Positions 31,256 through 42,958 of a stretch of 64,000 bases of DNA are shown one piece after another. Position numbers and translations under genes: made by a program. The first letter of the stretch is position 1. Each line of letters begins with the position of its first letter. Source of the stretch: Channallabes apus (Eukaryota; Chordata; Actinopteri; Siluriformes; Clariidae). The notes under the pieces were generated by a model. The model was not told where the DNA came from. It did not search any database and was given only the letters and a program-made list of their open reading frames with translations. The stretch is taken from NCBI GenBank assembly GCA_030522415.1, contig CM060113.1, positions 8,430,065 to 8,494,064 on the forward strand, in the 5' to 3' direction.

Positions 31256-32711
31256 AAAAAGTTTTGTGGCCAAAAGTTTTGAGAATGACACAAATATTAG
31301 TTTTCACAAAGTTTGCTGCTAAACTGCTTTTAGATCTTTGTTTCAGGTGTTTCTGTGATGTACTGAAATATAATTACAAGCACTTCATACATTTCAAAGG
31401 CTTTTATCGACAATTACATGACATTTATGCAGAGAGTCAGTATTTGCAGTGTTGGTCGTCTTTTTCAGGACCTCTGCAATTCGACTGGGCTCTCAATCAA
31501 CTTCTGGGCCAAATCCTGACTGATAGCAACCCATTCTTTCCTAAACACTTCTTGGAGTTTGTCAGAATTAGTGGGTTTTTGTTTGTCCACCCGCCTCTTG
31601 AGGATTGACCACAAGTTCTCAATGGGATTAAGATCTGGGGAGTTTCCAGGCCATGGACCCAAAATTTCAACGTTTTGGTCCCCGAGCCATTTAGTTATCA
31701 CGTTTGCCTTATGGCACGGTGCTCCATCGTGCTGGAAAATGCATTGTTCTTCACCAAACTGTTGTTGGATTGTTGGAAGAAGTTGCTATTGGAAGGTGTT
31801 TTGGTACCATTCTTTATTCATAACTGTGTTTTTGGGCAAAATTGTGAGTGAGCCCACTCCGTTGGATGAGAAGCAACCCCACACATGAATGGTCTCGGGA
31901 TGCTTTACTGTTGGCATGACACAAATAATCGGAAAGCGGCTTCATCTGAGAATATGACTTTGCCCCAGTCCTCAGCAGTCCATTCACTCCATTCATTCAT
32001 CTGTTACTGATGTTTTTTTTGGAGTGAAGTTGCTTCTTTGTGCCCTTCTTGACATCAGGCCATCTTCCAAAAGTCTTCGCCTCACTGTGCGTGCAGATGC
32101 GCTCACACCTGCCTGCTGCCATTCCTGAGCAAGCTCTGCACTGGTGGCACTCCGATCCCGCAGCTGAATCCTCTTTAGGAGACCATCTTGGCGCTTGCTG
32201 GACTTTCTTGGACGCCCTGAAGCCTTCTTAACAAGAATTTAACCTCTTTCCTTGAAGTTCTTGATGGTCCTATAAATTGTTGATTTAGGTGCAATCTTAG
32301 TAGCCACAATATCCTTGCCTGTGAAGCCATTTTTATGCAACGCAGTGGTCACCATGATTAACAATGATTTCAAGCATCACCCTTTCTTTTAACATGTCAA
32401 GTCTGCCATTCTAACCCAATCAGCCTGACATAATGATCTCCAGCCTTGTGCTCGTCAACATTCTCACCTGAGTTAACAAGACGATTACTGAAATGATCTC
32501 AGCAGGTCCTTTAATGACAGCAATGAAATGCAGTGGAAAGGTTTTTTTTTTTTTTTGGATTAAGTTAATTTTCATGGCAAAGAAGGACTATGCAATTCAT
32601 CTGATCACTCTTCATAACATTCTGGAGTATATGCAAATTGTTATAAAAACTTAAGCAGCAACTTTTCCAATTTTCAATATTTATGTAATTCTCAAAACTT
32701 TTGGCCACGAC
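31256..32711 (-). mobile_element. Second Tc1-like transposon within LINE copy C
   Basis: Left end TGGCCAAAAGTTTTGAGAAT and right end ATTCTCAAAACTTTTGGCCA are exact inverse copies. The minus strand at 31701-31465 encodes SPDLNPIENLWSILKRRV, the third catalytic block, followed by EWVAISQDLAQKLIES. The N-terminal half is fragmented by frameshifts (near 31814-32230). It is a different family from copies A and B. Exact left junction is uncertain by a few bases. Confidence 0.8.
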
Positions 32712-33090
32712 TATAATTTTCATAATACGTGGTACTGACAAACAGCCTGCATCTTTTGATTGAAGTAGGTGTGGCACTATCAGTGCGACACTAACAGTTC
32801 CCTCAGATACTGCAGTGCGAGACCACTTAATGCTCTACAAGTCAAAAGTAATGTTTTAACATAAAACCACTCACTCACATTTCACTGGGAGATAATGTAG
32901 TGAGGATAAGATGAGTTCAGGAAAAATAAATAAGAGAGCACTGCAATTTACTCCAGAAAACTTCGGGAATGTCATCAAGAGGAAGATGGATTATCACAAA
33001 CCTTGGTCAAAAAAAATGGTCTTCATTGTAAAGTGTCCTTGAGCTCTGGAAAGGTGCTATATAAATAAAAATTATAATTATTATTCTGGC

Positions 33091-33975
33091 GGCACGGTGG
33101 TGTAGTGGTTAGCACTGTCGCCTTGCACATACAGGTTCTGGGTTCGATTCCCGCCTTGGGGTCAGCATGCATGGAGTTTGTATATTCTCCCTGTGCTTGG
33201 TGGGTTTCCTCCCAAAGACATGCAGTCAGGTTATTTGGCGTTTCCAAATTGCGTGTGTGTGCATCCTGTGATGAATTGACACCTCAACCAGGGTGTACCC
33301 TTGTATAGCCTGGTGTCCTAATGCCTCTTTTCCACTGCATAGTACGGCACGACATGGTTCAGTTCAACTCACTTCGGTTCGGCTCAGTTCGGCTCGGTTT
33401 GCGCTTCCACTGCAGTTTAGTAACGCTTTAGAGTGGGCGGGATTATTCGCGTGTCGTTTTAGTCGCGGCGCCGCTACTGTCGTGACATCATCGTAAACGC
33501 GCCACAAACAAACACACAACAATGGAGCATATCGACGGCATGGTGTTCTTCATTCTCGGCATGTGGATTTTTTTAACAGCGAGACGAAGGAGTTTGTTTC
33601 AAAAGAGGCTGATGGCAGCCAAAGAAAATTTTTGGTTAATACAAAAAGGTGCGTCCGATCCTTCTCTGGCTGTTCTAAATATAGCGGTTCTGTTTTGTCT
33701 CGTGTCGCGGTCAATCAGTGAACAGCAGAGTTTACACGTCACGTTTTGGTAACGTTTCTGCGCGCTTTGAACCTCGGCTGAGGCGGTACTAAAAAAAGGA
33801 CCAGATACCAGATACAGTTCCCAGTGGAAAACCCCCCAAAAGTGAGTAGAACTGAACCGTGTCGTGCCGTACTATGCAGTGGAAAAGCACCATAAGTCTA
33901 CAGGTATAGGTTCCAGGTATACAGGACCCTGTATACAGACTAAAGCTGTATAGATGATGAGTGAGTGGTTCTGTT
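33091..33975 (+). repeat. tRNA-derived SINE split by a Harbinger-like element
   Basis: The head (33091-33160) has the GTAGTGGTTAGCACTGTCGC A box and GGGTTCGATTCCC B box. It proceeds to CACCTCAACCAGGGTGTACC and is cut at 33321. Its tail (TATACAGGACCC, then GCTGTATAGATGATGAG) resumes after 33895. Confidence 0.75.
33322..33892. mobile_element. Harbinger-like non-autonomous element carrying an exon remnant
   Basis: Ends TGCCTCTTTTCCACTGCAT and ATGCAGTGGAAAAGCACCA are inverted repeats, flanked by the 3-bp TAA (33319-33321, 33893-33895), as in PIF/Harbinger elements. Sub-terminal GTTCGGCTC repeats follow the left end. Inside, an ATG at 33522 opens MEHIDGMVFFILGMWIFLTA and a further 22 codons, to a GTGCGT donor at 33648/33649. 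This looks like a first exon left by internal deletion of a larger element or captured from a gene. No transposase is present. Confidence 0.65.
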
Positions 33976-34254
33976 GAAGGATGAGGAATAATGTTCATCA
34001 CACTGTGGCTAAAGTTAATTGAATGAAATCTTACAAAAAAAAAAGTGTGTGACCATAATTGTCAGTTACATGTTATAGAGTTTAACTCTATAATGGCATA
34101 AAGAGAATAATGAAGAGTAAGAAAGAAAGCTGCTGCCTTGATGCGCATGACCACCATTCACACACACACACACACTGAAGTGGAAGCGACGTGTAGTAAT
34201 AAATAATGAAATAACTAGTTTATTCTCGGAGTGGATGGATGTGAGCGAGTGTGG

Positions 34255-34380
34255 CTCCGTCTCCTCCCCGCTCAGTGCGCACTGACTCGCGGCTGCGCTC
34301 CGGATCTCTCCCCGGCGCTGCGGTTCTGCTGCCCGGCGTGATGCTGCTCTGATCTCCGGGGAGGGTGGAGGAAAAAAATC
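34255..34380 (+). promoter_or_regulatory. Probable ankrd13d promoter/leader region (GC-rich)
   Basis: A GC-rich island with several CpGs (34255-34365) stands out in AT-rich surroundings about 700 bases upstream of the ankrd13d start codon. It probably holds the transcription start and a leader exon. A possible 5'UTR donor (AAAG then GTAATG near 34710) and an acceptor-like CAG near 34900 exist, but the leader structure cannot be settled by eye. The stretch 33976-34250 before it holds only a short (CA)n tract and no gene. Confidence 0.4.
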
Positions 34381-35079
34381 TATCTGACATCTGTGCTTCC
34401 TCCTGCGGCTCTTTTCACCTGGGAAACCAGGCCTCTGGGATACTTGCTTATCATTTCAGTGATGATTTATTCCTTAAAAATGTGTTTTTCCAGTGTAGTA
34501 TTTTGACATCCGTTAGCTGCGCTAGCTCGCGCGCCGTGTCGGTTGAATGCTAGCTCTGACTAGCATGAATTATTATTACTAACGTTATCATATTTTTTTA
34601 CACACAGTTTCACCAGAAATGTCGTGTATAAGTAGAAATATAAAAATATATTTATATTAAACGCATTATTTAATGACTTTTCCAGATATTAACCTGAGCG
34701 AGCTAGCTAAAGGTAATGATTGTTAAGGTGTTTGTTTGGAGCTAGCTTAAAAAAAAAAAAAAGCTTGTTTTTTTTATTTATTTATTATTTATTCATAGTA
34801 CAACATTTGACATAACGTAAATTATAGGTTCTGTAAAACAGAATATATGTGTTATTTAGTGTTTAATGGATGACAGAAAGCAGTATTGGTATTGACAGCA
34901 GGATTTCCAGGAGCATGAAGGCTGATGGAGTTTGGATTTATCCTGAGGAAGGAAGAGGGATTTATTTGTGAGCTCGACAACAGTATTTAATGCAGCAGAA
35001 CGTTTTCCAGAAACTCATCCTGCTGTAAAGGTGAACAGGGTTCGATTTGGGTTGCGTTTGGTTGAACAAGAACAACAAA

Positions 35080-38000
35080 ATGGCTCAGGAGCTGTTCCCA
35101 TTGCACTATCTGGTCTGGAACAATCAGTACCTGGAGTTGGATAGAGAGCTGAAGAAGAAAGAGGTGGTGAGTGAGTGTGTGTGTGTTTCAGGTACATCTG
35201 TTTTAATTTCCATGTCTATTCCATGCATCCATATCGGTCCATCCATCCATCCATCCATCCATCCATCCATCCAACCCTCTAGGAACCTTTGTGGTCCAAC
35301 TAGGGATATCCAACGGTGACTACTATTTATTCCCATTTTCCCACACACTACGGGCAATTTGAGAACGCCTAATCTATTTTGGACTATTGGAGGAAACCAG
35401 TCAAGCATGCGGACACGCATTCAAAGTCCACGCACACAGACCCCAAGGTGGGAATCGAACCCGGATCCTGCAGGCACAAGGCGACATTGCTAACTACTAA
35501 GCCACCATGTCCTCCCACAGTCCAGAAACATTCAGATTAGTATAATCGGCGTTCCCAAATTGCCCGTAGTGTGTTAAAAATAGAAATAAATACAATGATA
35601 ATCACCATTGCCCTCCACAATCCCACAGTCCCTGGATGGATGGACATGCATGCATACTCATAATACTTAGTTACACCTTTACCTGAAACTTTTTTTTTTT
35701 TTAAATCCTAAGTGCATGAGCAGGTCAGAGCTTCGTTTCAGAACCCAAACCTTGTCAGAGATTTGAACCCACAACCTTCCAGTTTTTGGACACGCATCGT
35801 GAGCACCCTGGTCTAGATATTCCTCTCATAATACCCACTTCTATAATCCTAATCGTATAATCCACTTTTCGTTAGTGGAGGCTTTTCGTTAGATTGTGGC
35901 GCTTAGCTGTGGAAATTTGTGTTCATTCAGATACAAGAGTCAGTTCTGTAAGTTTAATGCGATTGAGGTCAGGATTCGAGTTGCTCCACTACGACAGTCC
36001 ATGTGTTCACAGGTTTGAGCCTCATTGATTCAGCGAAGGGAACCTTTAACTCTACAGCGTACAAATAGCATTTTAAACAGCTCTGCGTTTCCAAATTTGT
36101 GGCAACGTTGAGGAAGGTAGTTTTGTCCATATAGTGTATTTCTATCTACACCAAATGAGTTTTTCAGCAAGTGTGATGAAACTTAAGAGAAAAACGGACG
36201 CTTCAATTGTCCAAAAAATTGTCCAGAAGGTATTTCCAATCATCACACTACAGTATATGTGTGTATGTGTTTTTTTTTTATGTTTAGCAGGACATGGAGA
36301 GTGTTGATCCACGTGGACGTACGCCGCTCGAACTGGCGGTGTGCCTCGGTCACGTGGAGTCCACACGTGTGCTGCTGCGGCACAACGCAGATCCTACACG
36401 CAGCAGTACACGAGGATGGACAGGTGAGACATAACCAGTGTAAACTAAGCTGTTGAACAAGTTAGCAAGGTTGATGAAGTAGAACGTCAAATTTTTTTCT
36501 CGCCAGGGCCAAATTAAAGCCATGTCTGTCTGTTAACGTCTGCAGTGACATAGTACATGGTATCAGATTTGGGGCTGCAGAACTAGAATTTGAAGAATCA
36601 CAGCAGTGCCATCTATGTGGACATGTTTCTAGGGTAGTTTAGTTTTTAGAGTTTAGTTTTGGACTCAAAGCTGGATTTCAGAGTACAAATGTTAAAAGGT
36701 GCTTAAAGATGTCTGTTTTGTAGTTTTATGATGTCCATGAAACATAAAGGTTTGAGTGAACTGTGGGATAAATAGTACACATTTCCTGGAATTAAAGTCC
36801 AAGGTGCTCATTTTTATAATGTTTTTATGCCACGTGTGCAGTGTTACAGGAAGCAGTAAGCACAGGAGACCCCGAGCTGGTGCAGCTCGTCCTCCAGTAC
36901 AGGGATTTCAAACGAGCTACGGAGAGACTAGCCGGTATTCCTGAGCTTCTTAGCAAACTCAGACAGGTAAAGCTCCCTCAGATGCTCGGATCAGGGTTTC
37001 TCATTCTCGTAGTCACTGTTTTTGTATGTTGTGTGGCAGGCACAGGATTTCTATGTGGAGATGAAGTGGGAGTTTACAAGCTGGGGTAAGTCCTGAACCA
37101 GCACATGACTGTCCTCAGCTCGGATGTTTACACAGATACACAGCACACACTTACAATGACCCTCCGTGTTCGCCTTGGGCAACGATCTCAACCATTTCAG
37201 CACCACAGCACTGGACAGCTCCACTGACACTCACTGGTTCTTCTTGCTGCGTCTCACAGTGCCTCTGGTGTCGAAAGTGTGTCCGAGTGACGTGTACCGG
37301 GTGTGGAAGAGCGGCTCGTGTCTGCGAGTCGACACCACGTTACTGGGGTTTGAGCACATGACCTGGCTCAAGGGCCGGCGCAGCTACATCTTTAAAGGTG
37401 GAGGTGAGGAGTTCTGAAGTGTAAATAAGTGAAGGGTTTTAAAGATTAAAGATTAGAGAAAAAATTTCAATGGAACAACAGCAAGCCAGGTTACATGTAG
37501 TACACTTATATAAATCAAGGACCCGGTGTCGACTTAGTTTAACTGGTACAGTATGTCTCGCCTAGAAAGTGAAAATATCTATGTATATGATGTGTGTGTG
37601 ATCCAGATGACGGGGCCATGGTGATGGAGGTGGATCATGAGAAGCAGGTGGTGTATACGGAGCCGCTGTCCCTGTCTCCACGTGACGCGCCATCCCTCCT
37701 CGCCGCCATGCTGCCGTCGCAAGAGAACACAGCACAGAGGCTGACCTCTCCCATCGTCTCGACACACCTTAACACACGCAACATCGCCTTCGAGAGGTAC
37801 ACACACACACGTATAGTTAATGAATGATCTTTCAGTGGTGTAATTTAGAAATATAATTCTCCCTAAAGTAAAGTGTGATGTATTTTATACTGTATATATG
37901 TAAAAAAAAAAAAAAAACTAAAATAAAAAAATTTATAAAATATATAATGTTAAAAAAATTATATAAAAATATATATATATGTACCCATAAGGCTGCTGTT

Positions 38001-38569
38001 GTTTTCAGGAACAAATCTGGGATTTGGGGCTGGCGCTCGGAGAAGACGGAGGTGGTCAGTGGATATGAGGCAAAGGTGAGACTCATCTACACACTGCTCC
38101 TTTATTAGACACACAACAACATGGTTTTTAACTTCTATTAAAGTTTAGATCTTAGGCCTCCGAGACCTCCAACATCGCTGGTTCGAACCCCGGGTGATGC
38201 TGTTTTCCTCTCACAGCCGGAGGCATAGAGAGAGCTGATTGGCCGAGCTCTCTCAGGGGGGAGGGATGAGAGGTACTTGTGCTCACACATTAATCACGGC
38301 TCTACAGTCAATCAGGGGCGTCTGTGAGCTCGCGCATGCGGAAGGAGCGGATAGCGCTTTCCTCCGAGTGTGTTACTCCGCCCCTAATGGGGGAGCAAGC
38401 AGTTCGAAAAGATGCGGTCGGCTGACGTCGCGCAGTTTAGAGGAAACATGTGATATTCTTCGCCCTCCTGACTGAGTGGTAGTGGTAGCCTTAATGTGGG
38501 AGCCCCCTAGTGACGGGGAGGAATTGGCCACGACTAAATTGGGGAGAAAAGTGGAAAAAAAAAACCCCA

Positions 38570-38629
<60 letters not shown>

Positions 38630-39476
38630 AAAGGTTAGAGCTTGCTGTTTTTTTCCCCAGACTTATTGTCTGATTAATATTCCAAACATTTTGACATAAT
38701 GTTTATTTAAATATAATAAGTATTTTAAAGCTTATTATTGTTGTGATGCTCATCAGTTAAAAAAAAAAAAAAGTGCAATAATTAACCACTGTCAATGCCA
38801 TATCTGAATGTGTGTGGGTGTGTGTAAAAGTAAAAGTTATTTGTTATAGGGCTGCACAATATATCGAAAAATTATAAATATCTGTATCGCAAATAATTGC
38901 GATAAATGAAATTGATGAGTGTATGGTTACACGCAGAGGTGGAAAGTAACGAATTACATTTACTTGCGTTACTGTAATTGAGTAGCTTTTTTGTGTATTT
39001 CTACTTTTTAAAGTAGTTTTTAAAATCTGTCATTTTACTTTTACTTAAGTACGTTTTGTTTGAAGTATTGTAATTCGCTACATTTTAAATCATATTCACT
39101 ACTGAGTAAAAAATAAATGAATGAAAATGCTAAAATAATACAAATATTATGCTTTTGCGATCGCGTGTGTGTATCATGTCCTGGTCGCGCGCCGCTTTTC
39201 TGACATCGGCATCTTCCTGACCTTCCACACGGTCGCTTCCGCCTTGAGAGTGACGTCATCGACTAGCGCAACCATATATAAACCGGAGAGAGACGCGGGA
39301 AAGAGATTGTGATTTTGGCGTTTTGATATTTGGTTGTGTATTCCGGTTTTGACTTTTTGCCTCCCATTGACTTTGATTATTGCTTTGTCCCTTTGGTTTG
39401 GTTGGTCTTTGTATATATTTGTAGATAATTTCACTGTTTTTGGTTTAGGGAGTCCGGGAAGCTACCTGTTTTTTTG

Positions 39477-39509
<33 letters not shown>

Positions 39510-42500
39510 TGCAGGTAATCTAGCTTCTAAATATAAATACCATTTTGTTTATTATTTTGGCCTGGGTCCACCCTGAATCTGATCCTCCTCCTCCTGTTTT
39601 GTGTGTGTGTGTATATACAAACCTCATTATTTCATCAGTTAATGATTGGATCTAGTTCTTTCTGCCATATACCACCATTTCCAAACAGTTATATTCATTA
39701 ATTTTTCATTCACTCATCTATACCGCTTAATCCTGTGTTGAGGGTCGCGGGAGACCTGGAGCCTATCCCAGGAGACTTTGGACACTAGTTATATATATTA
39801 TAAATAGAACCCTGAACCATTCTTTTGCTGTATGACCCTAGACTGGGACGTAACACCATATTTAAGTGACCACTTTGATTTTCAAGCACAAGAAAGACAA
39901 CAGCTTTATTATGCAAAGGTGTTCCTTCAGTTAAAAACAACTAGTTTGAGATTTATATCTGCTCATCTTTTTTGAACTATGCTAGAATGCCTCACCCCAC
40001 CCCCGCTGTTAAAAATAAAAATAAAAAAGTAACTCGGTAACTTTTACTCTGAGTACATTTTTAATGAGCTACTTTTTACTTTTACTTGAGTAGATTTTTA
40101 TAATGGTAACTTTACTTGTACTTAAGTAAAATTTCACTGAAGTAACAGTACTTGTACTTGAGTACAAAATTTTATTACTCTTTCCACCTCTGGTTACACG
40201 TAAATAAAAAGTAATGTTTGAAAGTAATTCATATTGTGTTAGCAGGTTTATAGTAACAGCAAATCAGAAGTCAGAATATCTGCTGAGGGTTTAAGTCATT
40301 CATAGTGTTTTGAAGTCTAAATATTTGCAACTTCCTTGACATATAGTTTCTCTTTAGCCTGAAATAGATTTAATTACATCAGACAAATATCTATTACCTG
40401 TATATTTTAGTATGATTACATATATAAATAATTTTTTTTAAATAGCCAATAATAATAATAAAAAATGCATTTCTCTAGTTATCGCAATATTCAACAACAT
40501 ATCGCATATTTTCCTAATATCGTGCAGCCCTAATTTGATATTTTGCACAGAGGGAAGACACTTTAATTTTGTTATAATTGGTGCAATGCCAATAAAGACC
40601 TGCTCTATTCTATTCTATATTATTTGATATTGTATCAAATAAATCTAAATATTCTGCATGTTTGTTTATTTAATTTCCCCAAGGTGTCTTTTTACCCCTT
40701 TTATAGTTATTTATGTTGTGTAGTTTTTAGACATATAAAAATAAGAAGGATTAGGGTAATGTATACAATATCTCACAAAAGTAAGTACACCCATCACATT
40801 TCAGCAAACACTTTATTATATGTTCTCAAGGGACAATAGGATAGAAACGGAAATTGGATATATGTTAGATTAGTGCAGCTTGTATATCAGTACAGATTTA
40901 CTGTCCTCTAACAATAACTCAACATGCAGACTTTACTTTATCGTCTAAATAACGAAATGAAAATTTGTACACCCTAAGCGAACATGCCAAAACTGTGTCC
41001 AAACTGTCAGTACTATGTGAGAGCATCATCGTTATCTAGCACGCCCTTAATCCTCCTATACCTGGAATTCACCAGAGCTGCACATGTTGTTGCTGGGATC
41101 CTCTAACACTCCTTCATAATGATATCACAGAGCTGCTGGATGTTAGACACATTGCGCTTCGCCACCTTCCGCTTGAGGACACGTCCCACAGGTGCTCAAT
41201 AGAGTTCAGGTCTGGAGGCATACTTGGTCACATGAACGTGATGAATAGGACATGTGACTTTGCATGGTTAAAGATGTACAGCTTAGGTTGTACGCACTTT
41301 TGTTGCCAGTTATTTTAACAATATTGGCTGTATGTTGAGTTATTATCAGAGGACAGTAAATCTGTACTGTTATACAAGCTGCACATTGACTACTCTGAAG
41401 TATATGTAAGTTTCATTTCTATAGGATTGTCCTTTGAAAAGAGATACTAAAATGTTTGCTGAAATTAGAGGGACGTACTCATTTTCGTGAGTTGGTGTAT
41501 CTACTAGTTCATGAACGATTCCATCTAAGAAAAACGAGTCGTCTCGGAGAGTGATTCGTTCATGTTCTACTGGACGCGCATGCGCAAATCATCGCAAAAC
41601 CTCCGTAGGTTATGTACAGGAAACAGTATTAAGCGATTCTTTCTCAATTATTCTTCTACTTCGATTCATTCATTCTTTTTTTTCACGTGACTCCCATAGA
41701 CGCTAAGCAGTGCAATAGATTCAAAAGAGCAAATGACTCGGGACTTGAAGATTCGTTGATAATTGTTCAGTTCTGTTTTCTATGTACTGAATGTCCATAG
41801 CTGCCTTGTAATATTTTAATTACTGGAACTATAGTCGAAATTTGTGTATGTAGACGTGCTGGGGGTCTGTTTATTAAAAATGCAACATTTTATTTTATTT
41901 CTGATCAAAAGAACAAAATGAACTACATGACTCAAAAAAAGATTCGCTCATTTTGATGATCAAGATTCAAAGAAGTCACTAAAATGATTCAAACTTCCCA
42001 TCACTAGTATAAACTAGTGGTGTATAAAGTTGATATTATAAAGCTGATAACATGGTGTAACGTTGACTTGTAGGTTTATAGCGCGACTAATGTGGAGCTG
42101 GTGACGCGCTCTCGAACTGAACACCTCTCCGATCAGGACAAGTCGAGATGCAAAGGTACACGCGTATATAAATGTATTGTACATACACACACACGACAAC
42201 GGAAATAATGAATGCAACCTACAGCCATGTTGTTGTTTTTTTTTTTTTGTTGTTGTTGTTCAGGATCCAGAACTCCTCTTCAATCTTTCCTTGGAATTGC
42301 AGAGCAGCACGTGTCGACCAACGGGGTGAGGACGCTTATGCTCCATTCTCATGCCGTCCTCTAATGAGATGTCGTACTGTAATAATGCTCCGTTCTTCTC
42401 TTAGATGTGTTTGGAAAGCAACCATGTATTTGAAGATGGGGTTGGTCATTCAGGAAGCTGATTTATTTGTTAATTGTTTTGTTTTGTTTTACGCCCTCTG

Positions 42501-42926
42501 GGGAATCCTTATTTCCTCACTGGCGCGTCGTTGTGGTTGGTGAAGCTCTGGTGTCGAGTACAGTACATCCATCTTGGAGCTGCAGAACCCGTTAAACCCT
42601 CTGTATTATGAACGAAGTGCATTACAGACACACATTAGGAATATTAACATAGAAGTTTTTTACCTCTGCAGTTAAAGCGTCTAAGTAAGTAAATCACATT
42701 CAGTGCTGTACTGAATTAAAGCCAGACAGTTGATCTAGAGAGATAATTGCTTTTAGTGTCACTCAGATTGTCTCTATAGGAAAAAAAAGTGTGTTTATTT
42801 GCATAAAAGTCATATCAATAGTCATGAAAGGGTCCAGGCTTAGAAGGTGTGATCTATATTTAAAGGTGCATTGTGTCTGTAGTGGATAAGTAGGAGATTA
42901 ACAATATAACATCGGAGTTATCATTT

Positions 42927-42958
<32 letters not shown>

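Larger units (their letters stand above)
28685..32900 (-). mobile_element. Degraded L2/CR1-clade LINE copy C, interrupted twice
   Basis: Three pieces follow the same order as copy B: tail 28685-29035, middle 30622-31255 and reverse-transcriptase-end sequence 32712-32900. Shared landmarks are GAAACCTTGAGAGGAACCAG (28853), CTACGTCCATGAGTC (near 31077) and TTTTCATAATACG (32717). Each gap is a separate Tc1 insertion. The coding part is beyond repair, and the copy is older than A and B. Confidence 0.8.

Noticed and set aside
33105..33145. A genuine tRNA gene at the A/B-box sequences
   Set aside because: The boxes belong to SINE heads, and no cloverleaf with acceptor stem could be drawn; the same holds for the other SINE heads.
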